Shown piece by piece: positions 18,801 to 25,599 of a stretch of DNA of 30,591 bases. Within the stretch, counting starts at the first letter, position 1, and every line of letters begins with the position of its first letter. The position numbers were made by a program, and so were the translations under genes. A model generated the notes under the pieces. That model was not told the DNA's origin, searched no databases, and saw only the letters and a list, made by a program, of their open reading frames with translations. The DNA is from an uncultured Dorea sp. Its GTDB lineage: Bacteria > Bacillota > Clostridia > Lachnospirales > Lachnospiraceae. Location of the stretch: NCBI GenBank assembly GCA_910578455.1, contig CAJTQA010000043.1, forward strand, positions 1 to 30,591, read 5' to 3'.

Positions 18801-19055
18801 GCTGTCCGGCCTTTCTTTCAGTATCAGCTGTTCAACCACCTCCGCCGTCAAAGGCTCGATGTAAACATGGTCTGCAATCTCTTTATCCGTCATGATTGTC
18901 GCCGGATTTGAATTCAGGAGCACTACCTCCACCCCTTCTTCTTTCAGGGCGCGGCATGCCTGTGTTCCCGCATAATCAAATTCCGCCGCCTGGCCGATGA
19001 CAATCGGCCCTGACCCTATTACCAACACTTTTTTAATCGCACTGTTTTTCGGCAT
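15822..19055 (-). CDS. carB: Carbamoyl-phosphate synthase large chain
   Basis: CarB uses ammonia channelled from CarA, bicarbonate and two ATP to make carbamoyl phosphate for arginine and pyrimidines. The 1077 residues show the two homologous halves, each starting with a VLVxGSGPI.IGQ motif (VLVIGSGPIVIGQAAEFDYAG at the start and VLVLGSGPIRIGQGIEFDF near the middle). Each has an ATP-grasp domain with a GGSGGGIA or GGQGMQIA loop. The C-terminal MGS-like allosteric domain (from about residue 930) is complete. AAGGAGC lies six bases before the ATG, and the carA stop is two bases upstream. No UMP- or ornithine-specific residues were judged. Confidence 0.98.
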   Translation of the reverse strand: MPKNSAIKKVLVIGSGPIVIGQAAEFDYAGTQACRALKEEGVEVVLLNSNPATIMTDKEIADHVYIEPLTAEVVEQLILKERPDSILPTLGGQAALNLAMELAEKGFLKEHHVQLTGTTADTIKKAEDRQEFKRTMEKIGEPCAPSLVVENVEDGLEFAREIGYPVVLRPAYTLGGSGGGIAHDVKQMAEILENGLRLSRAGQVLVERSIAGWKEIEYEVMRDGRGNCITVCSMENIDPVGVHTGDSIVVAPSQTLGDKEYQMLRTSALNIIDELGITGGCNVQFALNPESFEYCVIEVNPRVSRSSALASKATGYPIAKVAAKIALGYTLDEIPNAVTGKTCACFEPVLDYCVVKMPRLPFDKFISAKHTLTTQMKATGEVMSICDNFEGALMKAIRSLEQHVDSLMSDFCCGLSKKEMLEELRIVDDRRIWKIAEALRHEISDDEICGVTKIDRWFIDKIANLVRMEQRLKGVKGGTIDAELLWEAKRMEFPDSVIAKLTEKTEKQIRKMRYDIGIRASYRMVDTCAAEFVAETPYYYSVYGGENEVRQTSGKKKVLVLGSGPIRIGQGIEFDFCSVHCTWAFKKQGYETIIVNNNPETVSTDFDIADKLYFEPLTPEDVESIVELEKPDGAVVQFGGQTAIKLTQALTEMGVTIFGTAAEDVDAAEDRELFDRILEQCRIPRPKGETVYTAQEAKDAAKRLGYPVLVRPSYVLGGQGMQIAVSGQDIDTFIGIINQVAQEHPILVDKYMQGKEIEVDAICDGTDILIPGIMEHIERAGIHSGDSVSVYPARSISEKAKQTIEEYTKRLAKALHIVGLINIQFIVCGESVYVIEVNPRSSRTVPYISKVTGIPIVPLAVRAMTGERIREMGYAPGLQPEADYFAVKMPVFSFEKIRGADVSLGPEMKSTGECLGIAKSFEEAIYKAFSGAGIRLPKYKNVIISVREDDKKEAAAIGRRFAAIGYRIYATKGTAEALRAAGVEVTQVNKLEEKSPNLLDLILGHEIDLVIDTPHQGSEHAKDGFIIRRNAIETGVNVLTAIDTAKALIKSLENTEREKITLIDIAEDSFGRKTRWQ

Positions 19056-19057
19056 GC

Positions 19058-20125
19058 TTATGCTCCTTTCATCATATCTATAAACCGGTCAAACAAAAAT
19101 CCTGTATCCTGCGGCCCCGGACTTGCCTCCGGATGAAACTGTACGGTAAAGATATTTTTACCCAGATAGGAAAATCCTTCATTCGTTCCGTCATTGACAT
19201 TCACGAACGTCTCCTCCGCCACCGACTCATCAAGCGTATCTGCATCCACCGCATATCCATGGTTTTGCGACGATATGTAAACCCTGCCGCTCCCTAAATC
19301 CCTGACCGGATGGTTTCCTCCTCGATGCCCGTACTTAAGCTTATAGGTTCTTGCCCCGTTTGCCAGCGCCATAAGCTGATGCCCCAGGCATATAGCAAAG
19401 ACAGGGATGCCGCTCTCATATATCCTTTTGATCTCCCGTATAATCGTCCTGCAGCTCTCCGGGTTTCCCGGGCCGTTGGAAAGCATGATTCCGTCCGGGC
19501 AGCTCCCCAAAATCTCCTCCGCGGATGTTCCCGCCGGAAAAACCTCCACCTCGCAGCCGCGCTTTTGCAGCGACTCCTGGATGCTTTTCTTCTCCCCCAG
19601 ATCCAGAAGGGCGACTCTGCATCCTGCTCCTTCAAGGATATGCCTCCGGTCACAGGTCACCTCCGAAACCACATCCCCGACCTCATATTCTCTAATCTCT
19701 GAGAGAATCTCATCAAGTACAAAGTCTGAATCCGTTGTAATCATACCGTTCATCGTTCCCTTTTCCCTGAGCCGTTTCGTGAGCGCCCTTGTGTCCACCC
19801 CGGCAATCCCTGAAATCCCCTGTTCCTTCAAAAACTCCTGCACCGTTCCCTCGCACCGAAAGTTGCTGGGCGTTTCTGAAAGCTCTTTTACAATGTACCC
19901 TTTCGCCCAGGCTCTCCCTGACTCCATATCCGGCGTAATCCCGTAATTGCCAATCAACGGATAAGTCATGGCTACCGCCTGCCCTGCATAGGACGGGTCC
20001 GTAAGCACCTCTAAATACCCTGTCATAGAAGTATTGAACACAATCTCACTGACAACGCTCCCCTCCACGCCGATGCTTGTACCCTCATAAACCGTGCCGT
20101 CCTCCAATATAAGAAACGCTTTCAT
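19058..20125 (-). CDS. carA: Carbamoyl-phosphate synthase small chain
   Basis: CarA is the glutaminase partner of CarB. The 355 residues have the N-terminal CPSase_sm domain (starting MKAFLILEDGTVYEGTSIG) and a class I glutaminase with Cys246 in AICLGHQL and the His331/Glu333 pair in FHPEASPGP. It is the first gene of the carA-carB-pyrG-gltB-gltD unit. The start follows the family, but the best Shine-Dalgarno (AAGGAG) sits 14 bases upstream and a weaker AAGGG 3 bases upstream. A seven-codon frame (20149-20126) ends in TAA directly against the carA ATG. Expression is probably gated by the attenuator at 20151-20199. Confidence 0.97.
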   Translation of the reverse strand: MKAFLILEDGTVYEGTSIGVEGSVVSEIVFNTSMTGYLEVLTDPSYAGQAVAMTYPLIGNYGITPDMESGRAWAKGYIVKELSETPSNFRCEGTVQEFLKEQGISGIAGVDTRALTKRLREKGTMNGMITTDSDFVLDEILSEIREYEVGDVVSEVTCDRRHILEGAGCRVALLDLGEKKSIQESLQKRGCEVEVFPAGTSAEEILGSCPDGIMLSNGPGNPESCRTIIREIKRIYESGIPVFAICLGHQLMALANGARTYKLKYGHRGGNHPVRDLGSGRVYISSQNHGYAVDADTLDESVAEETFVNVNDGTNEGFSYLGKNIFTVQFHPEASPGPQDTGFLFDRFIDMMKGA

Positions 20126-20150
20126 TTACCCTTGCCCATCTCCTTCCATC

Positions 20151-20199
20151 AAAAAAAGGAGACAGAAATCCCGCGTGAGATTCCTGACTCCTTTGTCAG
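20151..20199 (-). promoter_or_regulatory. carA leader: hexaloop hairpin overlapping an intrinsic terminator
   Basis: In the minus-strand RNA, CUGAC (20199-20195) pairs with GUCAG (20188-20184) around the loop AAAGGA (20194-20189). That loop is also the start of the 5' arm of an 18-position terminator stem (20194-20177 with 20172-20155, one U-U mismatch, loop ACGC) followed by seven U (20157-20151). The folds exclude each other. Since glnN is divergent, no upstream gene could use this terminator; it lies between the carA promoter and start. Confidence 0.8.
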
Positions 20200-20220
20200 C
20201 CATATATATTTATCGAAAGT

Positions 20221-20249
20221 ATTATGAACCCTCCGGGGTGATTTGTCAA
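20221..20249 (-). promoter_or_regulatory. Sigma-A promoter of the carA operon
   Basis: TTGACA (20249-20244) and CATAAT (20226-20221) are 17 bases apart. Transcription should start near 20213, about 14 bases before the hexaloop hairpin. It faces away from the glnN promoter, with 50 bases between the two -35 boxes. Confidence 0.8.
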
Positions 20250-20299
20250 ATGTTTTTTTACAAAGCCGCAGACAGGAGCAGAAACTTCGAAAAAAAATC

Positions 20300-20327
20300 T
20301 TGACATTTCGAGATTTCAGTGTATACT
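20300..20327 (+). promoter_or_regulatory. Sigma-A promoter of glnN-purF
   Basis: TTGACA (20300-20305) and TATACT (20322-20327) are separated by 16 bases. The predicted start near 20334 puts the leader hairpin at the very 5' end of the RNA. Confidence 0.82.
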
Positions 20328-20336
20328 GCTTTACAT

Positions 20337-20375
20337 AAGCAAAGGCGCTTTGGATTTTTCCAGGGCGCTTTTTTT
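20337..20375 (+). promoter_or_regulatory. glnN leader: hexaloop hairpin overlapping an intrinsic terminator
   Basis: AAGC (20337-20340) pairs with GCUU (20347-20350) around the loop AAAGGC (20341-20346). The same bases form the 5' arm AAAGGCGCUUUGG (20341-20353) of a 13-bp terminator stem with CCAGGGCGCUUUU (20360-20372), loop AUUUUU, G-U pairs allowed, followed by a run of U ending at 20375. The terminator precedes glnN by about 20 bases and nothing upstream is transcribed in this direction, so it is an attenuator. The four-base-pair upper hairpin is the weakest of the three leaders. Confidence 0.72.
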
Positions 20376-20396
20376 ATTTGAAAGGAGACTCTTAAA

Positions 20397-22496
20397 ATGA
20401 ACAAAGAAATACCTGAATTATACGGCAGCATGATTTTCAGCGACAAGGTCATGCGGAAAAAACTTCCAAAGGATATGTACAAAGCGCTCCGCAAGACAAT
20501 TGAAAACGGTACGCATTTAGAGCTTGATGTGGCAAATTCCGTGGCGGTCGCCATGAAAGAATGGGCGGTTGAGAACGGCGCTACCCATTATACCCACTGG
20601 TTTCAGCCTATGACAGGATTTACCGCCGAAAAGCATGACAGCTTTATCTCCCCGTCGGGCGACGGCGAGGTTATCATGGACTTTTCCGGCAAGGAGCTGG
20701 TAAAGGGCGAGCCGGACGCATCAAGTTTCCCGTCGGGAGGGCTGAGAGCCACCTTCGAAGCGCGGGGCTATACCGCGTGGGATCCTACTTCCCCGGCATT
20801 TATAAAGGATCGCACTCTGTATATCCCAACCGCCTTCTGTTCCTACAGCGGCGAGGCTCTGGACAAAAAGACCCCGCTCCTGCGCTCCATGGAGGCGCTC
20901 AATAACGAGGCAGTGAAGATGCTGAAACTGTTGGGAAATGAAACTGCCACAAGAGTATCCACAACCATAGGCCCAGAACAGGAGTATTTCCTTGTTGATA
21001 AAAAGCTGTATGACCAGAGGAAAGATTTAATCTTCTGCGGCAGGACGCTGTTTGGGGCATCCGCCCCGAAGGGTCAGGAGATGGAAGACCATTATTTCGG
21101 AACGTTAAAGCCCAGGGTATCCGCATATATGCATGACCTGGATGAGGAACTCTGGAAACTGGGCATCCCCGCCAAGACAAAGCACAATGAGGTCGCTCCC
21201 GCACAGCATGAGCTTGCCCCGGTTTTTGACACGGCAAATATCGCAGTAGACCACAATCAGCTTACAATGGAAATCATGAAAAAAGTAGCGGAAAAGCACA
21301 ACCTTGTCTGCCTTCTGCACGAAAAGCCGTTCGAGGGCATCAACGGCAGCGGAAAACACAATAACTGGTCCCTCATTACCAATGACGGCGTAAATCTCTT
21401 GAATCCGGGGCGCACCCCGGCACAGAATATCCAGTTCCTTGTATTTCTGATGGCAGTCATAAAGGCCGTGGACGATTACGCTGACATGATGCGGGTATCT
21501 GCTGCCAGCGCGGGAAATGATCACCGTCTGGGCGGCAACGAGGCTCCTCCTGCCATCGTCTCCGTCTTTCTGGGCGATGAGCTGACTGCTGTATTGGAAT
21601 CCATTGAAAACGATACCTATTTCGGAAAACAGAAAAAAGTACAGCTCGATATCGGCGCCCATGTGCTTCCTCACTTTGTAAAGGACAACACGGACCGGAA
21701 CCGCACATCACCATTTGCATTTACGGGAAATAAATTCGAATTCCGCATGCTTGGCTCCGCGGCTTCAGTGTCAACACCCAACATCGTCCTGAACACCGCA
21801 GTTGCTGAAAGCCTTGCTCAGTTTTACAGAGAGCTTGAGGGCACAAAGCCGGAAGATATGGAGTCCGCTGTCCACGAGCTTATCAAGCGCGCTATCCGCA
21901 AGCACAAGAAGATTATCTTCAACGGCAACGGCTACTCTGATGAGTGGGTAAAAGAGGCTGAGGGCAGGGGGCTGTATAATCTGGTTTCCACCCCGGACTG
22001 TCTCCCTCAGTTTATCGCTGAAAAAAACGTGGAACTGTTTACGAAACATCACATTTTTACAAAAGACGAGATTTTCTCACGCTATGAAATCCTGCTGGAG
22101 AACTATGCGAAAACCGTACTTATCGAGGCGCGCACGATGGCTGAGATGCTGACTAAGGACTTCCTGCCCGCGCTGAGCGCTTACGCTGGGGAGACCGCCC
22201 GAAACGCAGCGTCTAAAAAAGCTTTCCTCCCTGCGCTCTCCGTTGACTCAGAAGAGATACTTGTGAAAAAGCTTACTGCCGCTTATGAGACAGCCACAGC
22301 CGGAATCGCACAATTGACCGGACTTATCTCGGATGCCGAAAATATCGAAGACATGCAGAAAGCCGCGGAATTCTGCCACTCCGCCATCCTGACAAAGATG
22401 GAAGAGCTGCGCCTTGCGGCAAATGAGGCAGAGGCGCTCATTCCTGACAGCGTTCTTCCTTACCCGACCTACGATAAGCTTTTGTTCTCATTATAG
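20397..22496 (+). CDS. glnN: Glutamine synthetase type III
   Basis: GSIII makes glutamine from glutamate, ammonia and ATP and forms large dodecamers distinct from GS-I. The 699 residues are typical of the family, with an N-terminal domain ending in FPSGGLRATFEARGYTAWD and metal-site residues in GPEQEYFLVD and HNEVAPAQHELAPVFD. The GSIII signature GGNEAPPAIVSVFLG begins at residue 379, and FEFRMLGS follows. The C-terminal helical extension is complete. AAAGGAG lies eight bases upstream of the ATG. It is the first gene after a promoter and attenuator and precedes purF by 95 bases. All catalytic motifs look normal, unlike the GS-I homologue across the island, so GSIII may be the main biosynthetic enzyme here. 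Confidence 0.97.
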   Translation: MNKEIPELYGSMIFSDKVMRKKLPKDMYKALRKTIENGTHLELDVANSVAVAMKEWAVENGATHYTHWFQPMTGFTAEKHDSFISPSGDGEVIMDFSGKELVKGEPDASSFPSGGLRATFEARGYTAWDPTSPAFIKDRTLYIPTAFCSYSGEALDKKTPLLRSMEALNNEAVKMLKLLGNETATRVSTTIGPEQEYFLVDKKLYDQRKDLIFCGRTLFGASAPKGQEMEDHYFGTLKPRVSAYMHDLDEELWKLGIPAKTKHNEVAPAQHELAPVFDTANIAVDHNQLTMEIMKKVAEKHNLVCLLHEKPFEGINGSGKHNNWSLITNDGVNLLNPGRTPAQNIQFLVFLMAVIKAVDDYADMMRVSAASAGNDHRLGGNEAPPAIVSVFLGDELTAVLESIENDTYFGKQKKVQLDIGAHVLPHFVKDNTDRNRTSPFAFTGNKFEFRMLGSAASVSTPNIVLNTAVAESLAQFYRELEGTKPEDMESAVHELIKRAIRKHKKIIFNGNGYSDEWVKEAEGRGLYNLVSTPDCLPQFIAEKNVELFTKHHIFTKDEIFSRYEILLENYAKTVLIEARTMAEMLTKDFLPALSAYAGETARNAASKKAFLPALSVDSEEILVKKLTAAYETATAGIAQLTGLISDAENIEDMQKAAEFCHSAILTKMEELRLAANEAEALIPDSVLPYPTYDKLLFSL

Positions 22497-22509
22497 AATA
22501 TTAACATTG

Positions 22510-22572
22510 ATACAGCGTTTTGCAGACAGCATCCATCATCTGCCAGGCGCTGTATTCACTGTCCTGCAAAAC
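22510..22572 (+). promoter_or_regulatory. glnN-purF intergenic interleaved inverted repeats
   Basis: Two helices interleave. ATACAGCG (22510-22517) pairs perfectly with CGCTGTAT (22548-22555). GTTTTGCAGACAG (22517-22529) pairs with CTGTCCTGCAAAAC (22559-22572) with one bulged base. The order a-b-a'-b' means a pseudoknot or two alternative folds. It ends 19 bases before the purF ATG, right next to the ribosome-binding site GGAG, and has no terminator U tract. A role in purF translation or mRNA processing is inference. Confidence 0.45.
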
Positions 22573-22591
22573 AGAAAATTGGAGAAATCAC

Positions 22592-24007
22592 ATGAAACAG
22601 ACAAATAAAAATACATACACAGACAACGGGCGCATCAAAGAAGAATGCGGCGTGTTCGGCATCTTCAACCCACACGGCGAAGACGCGGCCTCCACTATCT
22701 ATTACGGACTTTCCTCCCTCCAGCACCGGGGTCAGGAATCCTGCGGGATTGCCGTGTCTGACACCAGCGGGCCAAAAGGAAATATGGAAACAAAAAGGGG
22801 CATGGGGCTTGTCAATGAAGTATTTAAAGAAAAAACATTGAAAGAACTTAAGGGAAATCTCGGAATCGGGCATGTGCGCTATTCCACAACAGGCGCCGCC
22901 ACCTTAAATAACGCCCAGCCCCTTGTGCTCAACTACATCAAAGGAACGCTGGCGCTGGCTCACAACGGCAATCTGGTGAACACGGAAGAGCTGCGCGCCG
23001 GGCTTGCCAGGACAGGCGCTATCTTCCAGACAACAACAGACTCTGAAGTCATCGCCTATGAGATTGCCCGGGCAAGGGTACAGACTAAGACAGTAGAAGA
23101 GGCAATCTGCCGTACTGCCTCCCGTCTTAAGGGAGCCTACGGTCTTGTGATTGCCAGCCCGCGTAAACTAATAGGGGTGCGGGATCCGCTCGGCCTTAAG
23201 CCGCTGTGCCTGGGAAGGCGGGGAGACTCTTATGTGCTGGCATCCGAAAGCTGCGCCCTGAGCTCTATCGGCGCAGAGTTTCTCCGCGATGTCCGTCCAG
23301 GAGAAATCGTGACGATCTCCTGTGACGGCGTTTTCTCAAATATGGAATTGCATCAGGAAAAACATGCCCACTGCGTCTTTGAGTATATTTATTTTGCCCG
23401 GCTTGACAGTACCCTTGACGGCGTTTCTGTCTATGAATCACGGCTGAGGGCTGGCGCTGCGCTGGCACAGGCGTATCCGGCGGATGCCGACCTGGTGACG
23501 GGCGTTCCCGATTCCGGCATCACCGCTGCCCTGGGGTACGCAAAAGCGGCATGCCTCCCCTTTCAGCCTGTCTTTTATAAAAACAGCTATGTCGGCAGGA
23601 CCTTTATAAAACCCACCCAGAAAGAGCGGGAATCAAGCGTCCGCCTGAAACTAAGCGTTCTTAAAAGTACGGTAAAAGACAAAAATATCGTACTGATAGA
23701 CGACTCCATCGTGCGCGGCACGACCATCGCCAACCTGATACATATGCTCAAGCAGGCAGGCGCAAAGAAAGTCCATGTGAGAATCAGTTCGCCCCCGTTT
23801 CTGTACCCCTGTTACTTTGGCACAGATGTACCGTCGAACCGCCAGCTTTTGGCCGCCTCCCATTCTGTCGAAGAAATCCGCCGGATTATCGGGGCGGACT
23901 CCCTGGGATATATGCGGGTGGAGGATTTGTCTTTCACCGTGCGAGGTCTGCCTTTGTGCAGGGCATGTTTTGACAGCCGTTACCCAATGGATTGCGGCAG
24001 CTGCTGA
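22592..24007 (+). CDS. purF: Amidophosphoribosyltransferase
   Basis: PurF catalyses the first committed step of purine synthesis, transferring glutamine nitrogen to PRPP. The start at the ATG at 22592 (GGAG seven bases upstream) gives 471 residues with an 18-residue propeptide before Cys19 (EECGVFGIF), the nucleophile exposed on maturation. The class II glutaminase is followed by a phosphoribosyltransferase domain with the PRPP loop VLIDDSIVRGTT (367-378). The cysteines of a 4Fe-4S cluster, as in Bacillus PurF, are visible: CVFEYIYF, YPCYFG, and the C-terminal RACFDSRYPMDCGSC. The in-frame ATG 72 bases upstream lies in the structured intergenic region and has no ribosome-binding site. The gene is cotranscribed with glnN, apart from the usual purine operon. 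Its last 28 bases overlap the convergent hydrolase. Confidence 0.96.
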   Translation: MKQTNKNTYTDNGRIKEECGVFGIFNPHGEDAASTIYYGLSSLQHRGQESCGIAVSDTSGPKGNMETKRGMGLVNEVFKEKTLKELKGNLGIGHVRYSTTGAATLNNAQPLVLNYIKGTLALAHNGNLVNTEELRAGLARTGAIFQTTTDSEVIAYEIARARVQTKTVEEAICRTASRLKGAYGLVIASPRKLIGVRDPLGLKPLCLGRRGDSYVLASESCALSSIGAEFLRDVRPGEIVTISCDGVFSNMELHQEKHAHCVFEYIYFARLDSTLDGVSVYESRLRAGAALAQAYPADADLVTGVPDSGITAALGYAKAACLPFQPVFYKNSYVGRTFIKPTQKERESSVRLKLSVLKSTVKDKNIVLIDDSIVRGTTIANLIHMLKQAGAKKVHVRISSPPFLYPCYFGTDVPSNRQLLAASHSVEEIRRIIGADSLGYMRVEDLSFTVRGLPLCRACFDSRYPMDCGSC

Positions 24008-25047
24008 AAAAACTCCAGCAACTGCTGCGTCCATGCATAAGCCGAGCTACCGAATGCAAGATTGCAGCCATGCCCTCCGGAAGGATAAAGCCGCATCTCA
24101 TGCCGCGCTCCCACATTCTTTAAAGCCGCCGCCATCCGCATCGTATTGGAAGGCGGCACACAGCCGTCGTCTTCGCACGCCCATAGAAATGTCTCCGGAA
24201 AATCAACCGTCACCCGGTGTTCCAGAGAGAGCGGCTTTCTCAACCTTTCATCCCCTCCGGTCAGCGCCGCAAAGCTGCCTTCATGGCATTCCTCCCCAAA
24301 AGTGATCACAGGGTATGCAAGGCAGAGCTTATCCGGCCGAAGGCTGTCCGGGAACACCTTTTCCCCGGTTTCTTGCTCCAGCATTTGTGCAATTTCCCTG
24401 TACAAGCACCCCAGCGACGCACACAGATGCCCTCCCGCCGAAAATCCCATAAGCAGCACATTCTCCGGGTCTGCGCCGTACTCCTGAGCGTGTTCCCTCA
24501 CATAGCGGACAGCAAGGGCCAAATCCTCCTGCGGAGCCGGATACCGCTCGGGCGACACGCGGTACTTCAGCACAAACACCACATATCCCCTTGCCTCCAT
24601 GAAACGCATCACCGGATTCCCCTCGCCGCTGAAACACACTCTCTCATATCCGCCTCCCGGACAAATGATGACCGCAGGCCGCATTTGCGAAACTCCTGCC
24701 TTTTTCTCAAACTCCGGGGCCAGCAAAAATACAGAATCCTTTCCGCCTCTCCTTTCACCCTCCAGCGTCCAGTCCTTTTCGCTTTCCCACAGAGAAATGC
24801 ATCTCCTCGCGCGCCTTTCTGTTATATCAAGGACAGTATGAGCCGCATCCAGCAATTGCCCCGTCACCTCGGAAAAGGGCTCGTTCCACGGACTTTCCAG
24901 TTGCCGTTCCGCCAGCGCAAGCGGCAGGGCGCGGGCGCTCTCAGGAAAAAGCGCGAGATTATTTTCCGAAAAAAACACGCTTAAATATTCCCTCATGCGG
25001 GGATATGCCAGTATGTCCTGAAAAGAATGATATCTTGTAAAGTCCAT
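23980..25047 (-). CDS. Alpha/beta-hydrolase, probable esterase (BD-FAE/acetyl-esterase-like)
   Basis: The 355 residues contain an alpha/beta-hydrolase domain from about residue 120. They show the oxyanion segment ICPGGGY, nucleophile Ser203 in GFSAGGH, Asp293 or Asp294 in CEDDGCVPP, and His326 in SGGHGCN: a complete triad. An N-terminal helical region of about 100 residues, with no signal peptide, precedes it. Such cytosolic enzymes often remove acetyl or feruloyl groups from plant sugars; the true substrate cannot be told. AGGAGG lies eight bases before the ATG. The 3' end overlaps the 3' end of purF by 28 bases on the opposite strand, and no terminator separates them. It marks the border between the glutamine island and the toxin region. 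Confidence 0.82.
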   Translation of the reverse strand: MDFTRYHSFQDILAYPRMREYLSVFFSENNLALFPESARALPLALAERQLESPWNEPFSEVTGQLLDAAHTVLDITERRARRCISLWESEKDWTLEGERRGGKDSVFLLAPEFEKKAGVSQMRPAVIICPGGGYERVCFSGEGNPVMRFMEARGYVVFVLKYRVSPERYPAPQEDLALAVRYVREHAQEYGADPENVLLMGFSAGGHLCASLGCLYREIAQMLEQETGEKVFPDSLRPDKLCLAYPVITFGEECHEGSFAALTGGDERLRKPLSLEHRVTVDFPETFLWACEDDGCVPPSNTMRMAAALKNVGARHEMRLYPSGGHGCNLAFGSSAYAWTQQLLEFFQQLPQSIG

Positions 25048-25068
25048 TTTCTCTTCCTCCTCATCTTC

Positions 25069-25413
25069 CTATGCCCGATTCAGAATCTCCTCAATCGTGG
25101 TCTCCCTGTCCTCTTTCAAATCATAAAACCCTATATGTACGTCCTTCTCATATAGCCAACATATATCTGTGCCATATGGTGCGTCAAAGATTTCCAGCAT
25201 TACCGGCGCTATCTCAAATATGGAGCTTGCACTCAAAACCACAAAATTATCACTGTTATTCACATATTCTTCATCATCCTTTATTGAATAAAGCGTCCAT
25301 CCATTAAACTGTGGTATTGCGCTCTCCTCACGGTAAGAATATCTTATCGGCTCACCATTCATGATATTTTTAGACACTATAAAACCACCATAATCATTAT
25401 TTTGTATCTTCAT
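25069..25413 (-). CDS. DUF2185/Imm33-like immunity protein
   Basis: The 114 residues start at the ATG at 25413 (AGGAG six bases upstream; the ATG at 25440 lacks a site). The pattern GGFIVSKNIMNGEPIRYSYREE, then GWTLYSIKDDEEYVNNSDNF and a short acidic tail, matches the DUF2185 family. Its members occur as immunity proteins in polymorphic-toxin loci and as stand-alone regulators. No toxin gene lies directly upstream, only a decayed repeat and a membrane protein, so this is probably an orphan immunity gene kept after its toxin was lost. The family call is from motif recognition. Confidence 0.62.
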   Translation of the reverse strand: MKIQNNDYGGFIVSKNIMNGEPIRYSYREESAIPQFNGWTLYSIKDDEEYVNNSDNFVVLSASSIFEIAPVMLEIFDAPYGTDICWLYEKDVHIGFYDLKEDRETTIEEILNRA

Positions 25414-25440
25414 CCCTGTCTCCTTTATAAAATACAACAT

Positions 25441-25535
25441 TTTTCTTTATTTCTCCAGCATATTTTACTGGCATTTTGAATCTATTTTGATTTGTGCTGT
25501 GCTCCACCTTTTCCCCGGACGAAAATAAACCATCC
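25441..25535. repeat. Decayed third copy of the toxin-locus repeat
   Basis: TTTCTTTATTTCTCCAGCATATTTTA and, about 60 bases on, TTTTCCCCGGACG match the left flank of the two full repeats at 27803 and 29249. The stem-loop core that follows CCCCGGAC in those copies is missing here; only AAAATAAACC remains in place of CAAATACAGCCC. Confidence 0.6.
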
Positions 25536-25599
25536 TTAATATTGCATACATTTTTTCATTAGACTTTACAAGTATACAAAAGCGATTGCCAAATCTTTA

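Noticed and set aside
20151..20249. carA leader as a PyrR attenuator
   Set aside because: There are only about 14 bases between the predicted start and the first hairpin, and no PyrR-type AGAGAGG-like binding loop or anti-antiterminator was found.
20354..20359. Terminator loop AUUUUU of glnN as the ANTAR hexaloop
   Set aside because: It has A1 but lacks G4; the overlapping hairpin with loop AAAGGC fits better.
20337..20375. Plus-strand hairpin before glnN as the terminator of an upstream gene
   Set aside because: No plus-strand gene lies upstream; carA is divergent. The hairpin follows the glnN promoter.
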